From an uncultured Victivallis sp. (lineage in GTDB: Bacteria > Verrucomicrobiota > Lentisphaeria > Victivallales > Victivallaceae), in assembly GCA_944389935.1 (NCBI GenBank), contig CALXOE010000042.1, forward strand, positions 1 to 36,275: DNA of 36,275 bases, written 5' to 3'. The position numbers were made by a program, and so were the translations under genes. Positions 1 through 6,713 of the stretch are shown here, piece by piece. Below the pieces are notes generated by a model. It made no database searches, had not been told where the DNA came from, and saw only the letters and a list, made by a program, of their open reading frames with translations. Position 1 is the first letter of the stretch, and the number at the start of each line of letters is the position of its first letter.

Positions 1-202
1 GGGCAATCGACGGGACGACAAAATCATCGTAGTCCGAAGCGTAAAGCATTCCGGCCTGTCCCCACTGCTTCAGGTTGCTCTTGCAGTTCGTGTTACGCGC
101 CCGTTCGCGCGCCTGGTTCAGCGCGGGCAGCAGCATTCCCGCCAGAATCGCAATGATTGCAATCACGACAAGAAGTTCAATCAACGTAAATGATTTTCGC
201 AT
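1..202 (-). CDS. Prepilin-like (PulG-type N-terminus) protein, partial
   Basis: Only the first 67 codons are inside the window; the gene runs off the left edge. It starts [20 protein letters not shown], a class III signal: a short basic leader, the F-T-L-I-E prepilin peptidase site and a hydrophobic helix. This is followed by [14 protein letters not shown] and a Cys-containing segment. Proteins of this type are processed by prepilin peptidase and assemble into, or associate with, type II secretion/pilus-like fibres. In Lentisphaerota and Planctomycetes they are greatly expanded, and their individual roles are unknown. An AAAGGTG ribosome-binding site lies about 9 nt before the ATG at 202. The gene follows the GntR-type regulator on the same strand with an 84-nt gap. 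Class assignment is confident; function is not. Confidence 0.85.
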   Translation of the reverse strand, partial: MRKSFTLIELLVVIAIIAILAGMLLPALNQARERARNTNCKSNLKQWGQAGMLYASDYDDFVVPSIA

Positions 203-286
203 CGCAAAACACCTTTCTTTCCGGTTGTTCATGGTTCGCGTTCCTTTCATTGAGTGGTTGTTATGGAAATCAAAGTGGGGGTATCT

Positions 287-1324
287 TCAGGAAACTTCAC
301 TGATTTTGCGGGGGATTTCATGATTCTGCAGCGGTCCTCCATCGATCTCTGCAAAGAGTTGACGGCATGCGGCCCTGGCCAGGGATGCGAAATTGTGTTC
401 GATCCGCCAGCCGCGGAAATACGATTCCAGAACCACCGGTTCGCCGATCAGACGGCATTTCTCCAGATCAAGCTTGCGCTCCAGAAGAGTCGCCTTAATG
501 TCACGGATCGTGCCGCCGATCGCGTAAATCGCCTCCGGCGTCCCGATGCGATCGAGCAGCCGGTTCAGGTTGTTCTCCATTTCCAGTCCGCGCAGAATCA
601 GCATCTCATCCGTATCAAGCGAAACTCCAGCCTCCCGAAACGCGCGGCGCAATCCGTCGAGTTGCGGCATGTGATCGTGTTTCGCCGCGAGCAGCGGACG
701 TCGCCGTCCTTCCGCGAGCAACCTCCGGCCGATTTCGTAGCCTTCGAGTTCCCAGTCGTTGCAGACGCAGGAGCGTCCGGGCCGATGCCCGTTGACCACG
801 ACCACCGGAATCGTCAGAGAGTTGACGAACTCCTCCACGGCGACGGACGGTTCAAATTCCGGATCAAGCCAGATCAGCCCTTTCATCGGAATTCCGGCAA
901 CGCACTCCTCCAGATCGTTGCTTTCTGAAAGAAAATTGACCTGATAGAGCAGTTTTCGACTTTCGGTGATTTCTTTCCCCACAGTGGAGAGCAGTTCCCA
1001 CAGGTATTTTTCAAAGTAAATCTGTTTCCCGTCCGCAACCAGAACTCCGATTACGTTGATGTTTCCGTATTTCCAGCGATGTTCCGGATTCGTGAAGAGC
1101 CCGATGCCCGGCCGGGCGATCAGGAATCCATCGTCCGTCAGCTTCTTCAACGCTCTTTGAATCGTCATCGTACTCACGTTGAACATCGCCGCAAGTTCCC
1201 GCACTGAGGCGATCCGCTGCGGCGACGTGCCGGAATTCCATACCGTGTCGACCACGTATTTCCGAATCTGCACATATTCGGCAATCGGCTGGCGCTTGAT
1301 GATTTTCCCCTTTGGACTGATCAT
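287..1324 (-). CDS. GntR-type HTH / LacI-type sensor hybrid transcriptional regulator
   Basis: This 345-residue protein carries a GntR-like winged helix at about residues 10-85 (RIASVRELAAMFNVSTMTIQRALKKL, ending in a FLIARPGIGLF wing). A periplasmic-binding-protein-like sugar sensor follows from about residue 88 (NINVIGVLVADG, GLIWLDPEF, IPVVVVNGHRPG), as in LacI/AraR-type repressors. By family it should bind an operator and release or bind it in response to a sugar. The following gene on the same strand, truncated here, is prepilin-like, so it probably controls a carbohydrate-use unit to the left of the window. A consensus sigma-70 promoter and a dyad lie directly upstream and suggest autoregulation. 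The ligand cannot be told from the sequence. Confidence 0.9.
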   Translation of the reverse strand: MISPKGKIIKRQPIAEYVQIRKYVVDTVWNSGTSPQRIASVRELAAMFNVSTMTIQRALKKLTDDGFLIARPGIGLFTNPEHRWKYGNINVIGVLVADGKQIYFEKYLWELLSTVGKEITESRKLLYQVNFLSESNDLEECVAGIPMKGLIWLDPEFEPSVAVEEFVNSLTIPVVVVNGHRPGRSCVCNDWELEGYEIGRRLLAEGRRRPLLAAKHDHMPQLDGLRRAFREAGVSLDTDEMLILRGLEMENNLNRLLDRIGTPEAIYAIGGTIRDIKATLLERKLDLEKCRLIGEPVVLESYFRGWRIEHNFASLARAACRQLFAEIDGGPLQNHEIPRKISEVS

Positions 1325-1359
1325 GTTTTCTATTTATGGAATTGTAATTATGATAATGA

Positions 1360-1378
1360 TGTTTGCGCTTTGTTTACA
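1360..1378. promoter_or_regulatory. Candidate operator for the GntR-type regulator
   Basis: A 19-bp imperfect dyad with TGT/ACA ends (TGTTTGCGCTTTGTTTACA) sits just downstream of the -10 box, over the expected transcription start, where it would block initiation. Symmetry is partial (outer TGT...ACA plus an inner C...G pair), so assignment to the adjacent regulator is inference. Confidence 0.4.
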
Positions 1379-1384
1379 CCTATG

Positions 1385-1412
1385 ATTATACCAGAGAAAA
1401 AGAAAATGTCAA
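1385..1412 (-). promoter_or_regulatory. Consensus sigma-70 promoter of the GntR-type regulator
   Basis: On the minus strand the sequence reads TTGACA, a 16-nt spacer, then TATAAT: both hexamers are perfect consensus. The start codon lies about 60 nt downstream. Such a strong promoter normally needs a repressor, which fits the dyad at 1360-1378. Confidence 0.8.
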
Positions 1413-1483
1413 GAGATGCAGCCAAAGAAAAATGAAAAATAAACAAATCCGGAGAATCGGGACCTCGTTGTCCGCTTACAAAT

Positions 1484-1515
1484 AAAAAAAGGCGGGAGAA
1501 GTGAATTCTCCCGCC
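1484..1515 (-). terminator. Rho-independent terminator of the efflux operon
   Basis: A perfect 10-bp stem, GGCGGGAGAA / TTCTCCCGCC, with a 5-nt loop lies 17 nt past the RND pump stop codon. On the minus strand it is followed by a run of seven T. This is a textbook intrinsic terminator. Confidence 0.92.
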
Positions 1516-1532
1516 CCGGTGGTGCGTAATTG

Positions 1533-4500
1533 TCAGGGCTGTTTGAGCTCCTCTTTCGGCATCTTGCCGAAAAGCCGTACAGTAAATTCCGCCATACGCT
1601 GAAATGCTGCGTAAAGACACGGAATAAACATCATTCCAATAATAGATGCAACCAGCATCCCCCAAAAAGTCGTAATCCCAATAGATTGCCGGCTTCCTGC
1701 TCCAGCCCCAGAAGCAAATACCATCGGAAATACTCCTATCACAAACGATAATGCAGTCATCATCACAGAACGAAACCTCAAACGCATTCCATTCAAAGCG
1801 GCATCAACAATGGATTTTCCCGCATCACGCTCTTGCTTCGAATATTCTGCCATTAAGATTGCACTTTTGGCTGTCAAGCCAACCAGCATCAGCAGCCCAA
1901 GCTGACAGTAAATATTTAAGTCCATGCTGTAAAACAGTAACGCGAATAATCCGCCAAGTGTGGCTGTTCCAACCGATAAAATTACAGAAATCGGCATCGT
2001 CCAACTTTCATACTGAGCGACCAAGAATAAATAAGCGAATGTAAGTGCAAGAATCAGCAGATAAACAATCATTCCTTCATTTTGGCTTTCTTGATAACTC
2101 ATGTCTGTCCAACTGAGTTGGTAATCATTCGAAAATTCTGAATCAACAATGTCTTGAACAATATCCATGAGTTCTCCTGAACTGACAAATTGCTTTCCTT
2201 GAGTATTTACATTCGCAGCAGGAAACATGTTGAAACGTTCCGTTTGGCGGGGGCCCAGCGTCCACTTGATTGTTGCAAGCGTGTCAAGAGGGACAAGCGC
2301 ACCTGTAGCACTTGGCACATAAAGTTGACTCACTATATTCAAATTCCGGCGAAAATCTCCAGACGACTGCATTTTAACCTTATAGGTCTTCCCATATTTG
2401 TTGAAGTCGTTAATGTAAACAGAACCAAGCTGGCTTTGCAACGTGGAAAAAATCGAGCTAATCGGGACGTGCATCGCTTCAGCCTTGTCACGATCAATGT
2501 CAAGATAGAGCATCGGTGTATTAGCGTCAAATGAGGTAAAAGCGTAAATTGCTTTGCCAGTCTCCATGATTTTACCAAGCAGATTTTGTGTTGCTTGTGA
2601 CAATTCTTGTGAGGTTTGATCTCCGGTAGCTTGAAATGCAAATGTAACACCTCCTGTTGCTCCAAGTCCATTGATTGCCGGAGGAGCAAAAACTGTCACC
2701 TGCGCATCAGACAATGCTGCACAACGTTGCGTCAGCTCTCCTTGGATCGCTTTTAGTTGTGTTTCAGGAGTTTTGCGTTCTCCCCAGTCTTTCAATGTGA
2801 CAATTGCCATACCGAGATTTTCCCCCTGACCAGAAGTCATGCTCCGGCCAGGAACAGTAAGCACATGTTCAACTCCTGGTAACTGACGAGCAATTTCAGA
2901 CACCTCTTTGAGAGCTACTTCTGTTCGTGATAATGACGCTCCGGCCGGCAAAATAGTTTCGCAAAAGAGGGCACCTTTGTCTTCATCGGGTAAAAATGCA
3001 CCAGGGAGTTCATTATAAAGGAAATAATTTCCTGACAGAATCGCAGCAAAAATAATGATGGTCAACACACCTCTTCGCACAAGCAGTCTCGCAAATCCGA
3101 GATAACCATTCCGAGTCCAATTCAATCCAATATTAAACCAACGGTAAAGCCCACGAGGTTCACTCTGCGGTCGTAAAACAATCGCGCAAAGCGCTGGAGA
3201 TAGAGTAAGGGCATTGATTGTTGAAATAATTAATGCAATACACATGGTAACGGAAAATTGCAGATAAATTTCTCCAACCATCCCGCCATAGAATGCAATC
3301 GGAGCATAAACTGCTACAACAACAAGCGTAGTTGCAATCAAAGCTCCAGTAAGCTGCTCCATTGTTTTCATCGCAGCATCAAAAGGCGAAAGGTGTTCTT
3401 CTTGAATAATTCGTACACAACTTTCAGTCACACAAATGGCATCGTCCACCACTGAACCAATTACGAGAATCAGAGCAAACATTGATAGAGTATTTATGCT
3501 TATACCCAGCGCATACAAAAAAATAAATGTTCCAATTAACGAAACGGGAATTGCGACCATGGGAACAAGTGTCGCACGCCAATCTTGTAAAAACAACCAA
3601 GTAATTGCAACTACAAGAACAAAAGTCATAACTAACGTTATAACAATTTCTTCCATCGTAACTCGTACAAAATTGGTTGAATCATATCCAAGTGTCCAGC
3701 TCATTCCTTCCGGAAAATTCTTTTCAAGATTTGTGAGTTCTTTCTTGACATTGGAAAGAACTTCAAGAGCATTTGAATCACTAAGTTTAAAAATTGCTAA
3801 TGGAACTGTTGGTTCCTCATCATAATAACCTGTTCCTGTATAATTTTCAGAACCTAACTCGACTCGAGCGACATCCCGAAGTCGAACAACTCGCCCATCA
3901 TCACCAGCTTTAATGATAATGTTTTCAAACTCTTCCGGTTCCTGCAAACGGCCTTTGGTATCAATTTTAAATTGCATATAATTACTGGCAAATTCAGTTC
4001 CAACAGAGCCCGTTGCTGCTTGAATATTTTGACTGGCCACCGCGTTTGAAATGTCGTTGTTTGTGATTCCTAGCGCACGCATTTTATAAGGATCAAGCCA
4101 AATACGCATACTGTACGTCATGTCAGTAAATACAATTGCTTGTCCTACGCCATCAATTCTAGCAATTGCGTCTTTTAAATGAATACTTGCATAATTGCTG
4201 ATATAAAGCGGCGTGTGCTCTGGATTTGAACTGGTAATAGCAACCATCGCAAGAATATCGCTTGACCGCTTATAAACAGTCACTCCATTATCAACCACTT
4301 CCGTTGGCAACGAATGCTCTGCTCGCTTGACGGCATTGTTAACATTGACATAGGCCATATCGTCATCTGCTCCAGACTTGAAAGTCAATGTCAACGTATA
4401 GTTGCCGGAATTATCTGAGGTCGATGAATAGTAGACCATATCTTCAACCCCATTAACTTCCGATTCAATAGGGGCAGCAACTGTATCTGCAATAACCTGA

Positions 4501-4664
4501 GCGCTAGCTCCTGGATAAGAAGCGATAACAACAATTGTCGGAGGTGATATCTCCGGATATTCAGCAACAGGAAGCTTGAACATGCAGACAAGACCAGCAA
4601 GAACAAAGAATAGCGAAATGACAATTGCAAATTTAGGTCGTTTAATAAAAAAAGCAGCAAACAT
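1533..4664 (-). CDS. RND-family multidrug efflux permease (AcrB/HAE1 type)
   Basis: This 1043-residue inner-membrane pump has the AcrB length and fold. There is an N-terminal transmembrane helix after FFIKRPKFA, the PIESEVNGVEDM porter motif, the transmembrane SVVDDAICVTES segment carrying the proton-relay Asp pair (near residue 405), and the GLTAKSAILMAEYSK segment carrying the relay Lys. It would use the proton gradient to export drugs, bile-like amphiphiles or solvents through a tripartite complex. It starts 25 nt after its membrane-fusion partner, with a GGAAAGAGAGAG ribosome-binding region. No TolC-type outer-membrane gene is in the window. Base and codon use are clearly more AT-rich than in the gene in front of it, suggesting separate acquisition. 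Family is certain; substrate is unknown. Confidence 0.96.
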   Translation of the reverse strand: MFAAFFIKRPKFAIVISLFFVLAGLVCMFKLPVAEYPEISPPTIVVIASYPGASAQVIADTVAAPIESEVNGVEDMVYYSSTSDNSGNYTLTLTFKSGADDDMAYVNVNNAVKRAEHSLPTEVVDNGVTVYKRSSDILAMVAITSSNPEHTPLYISNYASIHLKDAIARIDGVGQAIVFTDMTYSMRIWLDPYKMRALGITNNDISNAVASQNIQAATGSVGTEFASNYMQFKIDTKGRLQEPEEFENIIIKAGDDGRVVRLRDVARVELGSENYTGTGYYDEEPTVPLAIFKLSDSNALEVLSNVKKELTNLEKNFPEGMSWTLGYDSTNFVRVTMEEIVITLVMTFVLVVAITWLFLQDWRATLVPMVAIPVSLIGTFIFLYALGISINTLSMFALILVIGSVVDDAICVTESCVRIIQEEHLSPFDAAMKTMEQLTGALIATTLVVVAVYAPIAFYGGMVGEIYLQFSVTMCIALIISTINALTLSPALCAIVLRPQSEPRGLYRWFNIGLNWTRNGYLGFARLLVRRGVLTIIIFAAILSGNYFLYNELPGAFLPDEDKGALFCETILPAGASLSRTEVALKEVSEIARQLPGVEHVLTVPGRSMTSGQGENLGMAIVTLKDWGERKTPETQLKAIQGELTQRCAALSDAQVTVFAPPAINGLGATGGVTFAFQATGDQTSQELSQATQNLLGKIMETGKAIYAFTSFDANTPMLYLDIDRDKAEAMHVPISSIFSTLQSQLGSVYINDFNKYGKTYKVKMQSSGDFRRNLNIVSQLYVPSATGALVPLDTLATIKWTLGPRQTERFNMFPAANVNTQGKQFVSSGELMDIVQDIVDSEFSNDYQLSWTDMSYQESQNEGMIVYLLILALTFAYLFLVAQYESWTMPISVILSVGTATLGGLFALLFYSMDLNIYCQLGLLMLVGLTAKSAILMAEYSKQERDAGKSIVDAALNGMRLRFRSVMMTALSFVIGVFPMVFASGAGAGSRQSIGITTFWGMLVASIIGMMFIPCLYAAFQRMAEFTVRLFGKMPKEELKQP

Positions 4665-4689
4665 GATACTCTCTCTTTCCGCTCGTCAT

Positions 4690-5790
4690 TTACTTGGCTG
4701 TTTCCATCTTTTCCACCGGATTCACCGTCCCGCCGGGAACGGCTTTGTGAAGTCCGCCGACGATGACTTTCTCGCCTGCCGTGAGGCCGGAGAGCACTGT
4801 CTGCCGGTCGTAGACCTGCTTGCCGGTGACGATCTTGCGTTTTTCAACCTTGTTGTCCTTGTCGACCACGTAGACGAAATGGTCTTTGCCGTCGGTCATC
4901 AGCGCGGCGACGTTGACGGACGGAAGCGGTTTGTCGAACTTTTCGGTCAATTTCACGGTGACGTATCCGCCGGGAATCAGGTCAAAATCCGGATTCGGCG
5001 CCTCAAACTGCAGCATCAGCGTGCCGGTGTCGGAATCGACCCGGTTGTCGACGAAGTCGAGTTTCGCCTGCTGGTTGAATTTCTGGCCGTCGGCGCGGAA
5101 GATTTCAAGCTCGGACTTGTTTTCGCCGTCCCGGTTGAAATGACGGAAGAAATCCGCCTCACTCATCGGAAATTTGATCTTGATCGGGTCGTAGCAGACG
5201 ATCGTCGTCAGCGTTCCTTTTTCCGGGGTGATGTAGTTTCCCTCGCTGTAGATGTTCGCACCGATTTTCCCGGCGAGCGGGGCGTAGATCTTCGTATAGG
5301 AGAGATCGTTTTCCGCAAGAATCAGTGCGGCTTTCGCCTCTTCGATTTTCGCCTCGTAATACTTCAGAGTGCGCAGCGAACTGTCGTAAGTGGTTTTGGC
5401 GGTCGCCTGGGTCTCGATCAGTTTCTTGTAACGGTCGAACTCCTCTTTCGCAAAAATGTACTCCGCCTCCATCTGCGAGAGCACCGACTTCGCGGAGTGG
5501 ACGTTCGCGTCGTAGATGGTGTCTTCGATTTCGTAAAGCAGATCGCCCTTTTTGACCATGCTGCCTTCCTTGAACGGCCGCTGCTCAAGCGTACCTGATA
5601 CGCGCGCGACGATGTCCACCGTATCCGAGGCGCCGATCGTGCCGACGTAGGTTTTCGGTTCGCCGCGGTCGAGTGTGCTCACTTCCTCCACCCGCACCGA
5701 CGGGGCCTGGGATTCCGGCGCTGCTGCCGCGAGCCGGATCGCCCCCATCGACAGGAGCGCCGCCATCATGATTGTTCCGAAACGCTTCAT
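4690..5790 (-). CDS. RND efflux periplasmic adaptor (membrane-fusion protein, AcrA type)
   Basis: This 366-residue protein begins with a signal peptide (about residues 1-23, ending LAAAA). A biotinyl-lipoyl half motif follows (VDIVARVSGTLEQRPFKEGSMVKKGDLLYEIED), then an alpha-hairpin rich in Lys/Glu/Ala (about 95-160), the second lipoyl half (TKIYAPLAGKIGANIYSEGNYI), a beta-barrel and a membrane-proximal domain (EKRKIVTGKQV, LTAGEKVIVGGLHKAVPGGTV). It bridges the inner-membrane RND pump to an outer-membrane channel. It is translated ahead of the pump and lies 119 nt after marR, with a MarR-type dyad in between. GGAG about 10 nt before the ATG supports the start. Its high GC contrasts sharply with the pump gene. 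Confidence 0.95.
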   Translation of the reverse strand: MKRFGTIMMAALLSMGAIRLAAAAPESQAPSVRVEEVSTLDRGEPKTYVGTIGASDTVDIVARVSGTLEQRPFKEGSMVKKGDLLYEIEDTIYDANVHSAKSVLSQMEAEYIFAKEEFDRYKKLIETQATAKTTYDSSLRTLKYYEAKIEEAKAALILAENDLSYTKIYAPLAGKIGANIYSEGNYITPEKGTLTTIVCYDPIKIKFPMSEADFFRHFNRDGENKSELEIFRADGQKFNQQAKLDFVDNRVDSDTGTLMLQFEAPNPDFDLIPGGYVTVKLTEKFDKPLPSVNVAALMTDGKDHFVYVVDKDNKVEKRKIVTGKQVYDRQTVLSGLTAGEKVIVGGLHKAVPGGTVNPVEKMETAK

Positions 5791-5827
5791 TTGTTTTCAA
5801 CTCCGTATCTTAATTTCATTTTAAAAT

Positions 5828-5841
5828 GCTAGAAACCTAAC
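5828..5841. promoter_or_regulatory. MarR-type operator, copy 1 (upstream of the adaptor gene)
   Basis: GCTAGAAACCTAAC is a near-perfect dyad of the form G-TAG-N4-CTA-C, preceded by TTAAAAT. The same TTAAAAT-dyad block recurs at 6354-6374 in front of marR. Two copies at the two start regions of one regulon are the expected pattern for an autoregulated MarR repressor. Confidence 0.65.
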
Positions 5842-5909
5842 AATATGTCTGAATATAAAAAACTCCTGTTGTTTTCATCTCCTCCATGAGTTTGCGTTAT
5901 GTCGATGTA

Positions 5910-6341
5910 TTATGCGATATTGTTGCAGATTCTGTCCGTCAGGCGGATGTAGGCGTTCACCTCATCTTCGCTCAGACCTGTTTTCAACATTTGTTCAGCC
6001 CGCTCGGTTTCGTGGATAACCAGGGTTTGAAGCTCCTTTGCCTTGTCTGTCAAAACAATTTTCTTGAGTCGCGCGTCAGTCGGCACGCTGACACGTTCGA
6101 TATAACCATCCCGTTCAAGCAACTGCAGAATCCCGGTCGCCGTCGAACGGCGGATTTCAAAAACATCTTCGATGTCCCGCTGGTAGATATCCTGCCACTG
6201 CGATGTGATGAAAATGTAGCAGAGTACCCGCCCCTGCGTTCCGGTCAGACCCATCTCAGACGCATTGCGGTCGCAGTAACGTCGTATCTTCTTCGAGAGC
6301 TTGTTGATGACTCCGATCAGCAGTCTGTCAGCCTGGCTCAT
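5910..6341 (-). CDS. MarR-family transcriptional regulator
   Basis: A 143-residue MarR-type winged-helix protein. The N-terminal dimer helix (LLIGVINKLSKKIRRYCD) leads into LTGTQGRVLCYIF. The recognition helix region is RRSTATGILQLLERDGYIER, and the wing (VPTDARLKKIVLTDKAKEL) holds the conserved D-x-R-x-K-x-L-T signature. Family members are dimeric repressors released by phenolic compounds, drugs or oxidation. Here it is the first gene of the efflux operon and very likely represses it and itself through the paired dyads at 5828 and 6361. It contains a few Cys (near residues 23, 41 and the C-terminus), so thiol sensing is possible but unproven. Start is supported by the promoter and operator upstream. 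Confidence 0.93.
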   Translation of the reverse strand: MSQADRLLIGVINKLSKKIRRYCDRNASEMGLTGTQGRVLCYIFITSQWQDIYQRDIEDVFEIRRSTATGILQLLERDGYIERVSVPTDARLKKIVLTDKAKELQTLVIHETERAEQMLKTGLSEDEVNAYIRLTDRICNNIA

Positions 6342-6360
6342 ACTTCCCAGTCCTTAAAAT

Positions 6361-6374
6361 GTTAGATTCCGAAC
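6361..6374. promoter_or_regulatory. MarR-type operator, copy 2 (upstream of marR)
   Basis: GTTAGATTCCGAAC is a dyad related to the copy at 5828-5841 and has the same TTAAAAT flank. It lies immediately downstream of the marR -10 box, overlapping the expected transcription start, the classic position for autorepression. Confidence 0.65.
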
Positions 6375-6377
6375 TAT

Positions 6378-6406
6378 AATATACGCCGATTCCTTTCTCT
6401 TGTCAA
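6378..6406 (-). promoter_or_regulatory. Sigma-70 promoter of marR and the efflux operon
   Basis: On the minus strand the sequence reads TTGACA, a 17-nt spacer, then TATATT, an almost ideal promoter. The operator at 6361-6374 directly follows it. No strong second promoter is visible before the adaptor gene, though the operator there suggests one. Confidence 0.78.
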
Positions 6407-6468
6407 TCAGGTTTTCCGAAAAATCATAACTTTTTTAACAATTTATCAGGTCGGTTGCGGCATGCCGG

Positions 6469-6500
6469 GGGAGAGTCTCCCGGCTCGGGCGGAGACTCCC
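6469..6500. repeat. GC-rich stem-loop between the divergent marR and mannosidase genes
   Basis: GGGAG-AG-TCTCC pairs with GGAGA-CTCCC around a 10-nt loop (10 bp with a 2-nt bulge). A related small palindrome, CGGGAGTCCCG, follows at about 6546-6556. No gene ends here, so it is not an obvious terminator. The rest of 6342-6713 holds the marR promoter/operator and a candidate promoter for the downstream gene; I see no further gene in it. Confidence 0.45.
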
Positions 6501-6565
6501 GACGCCGATGCCGACGCGAAACCCTCCATCCGTAATTTTCTGTTTCGGGAGTCCCGCATTTTGAT

Positions 6566-6593
6566 TTGCAAACAGCATTCTCCATGCTATCTT
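6566..6593 (+). promoter_or_regulatory. Candidate promoter of the GH38 mannosidase
   Basis: TTGCAA, a 16-nt spacer and TATCTT lie about 120 nt before the start codon. Both hexamers are reasonable but not consensus, and there is no supporting operator. Confidence 0.45.
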
Positions 6594-6713
6594 ACAGTGA
6601 ACGGCAGAGTGTTGCATCAAACAGGCCGTCAATGTCATCCGTCAGGGAAAAGCGTGGCGGCCGCCGGGCCGGAGTGACGAGGTGTTGACGGGGAGAGCAT
6701 CGGGAGTGGGATT

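Noticed and set aside
4576..5598. A 340-codon open frame on the plus strand
   Set aside because: It is the complement of the membrane-fusion protein gene and spans the composition break; no ribosome-binding site or motif.
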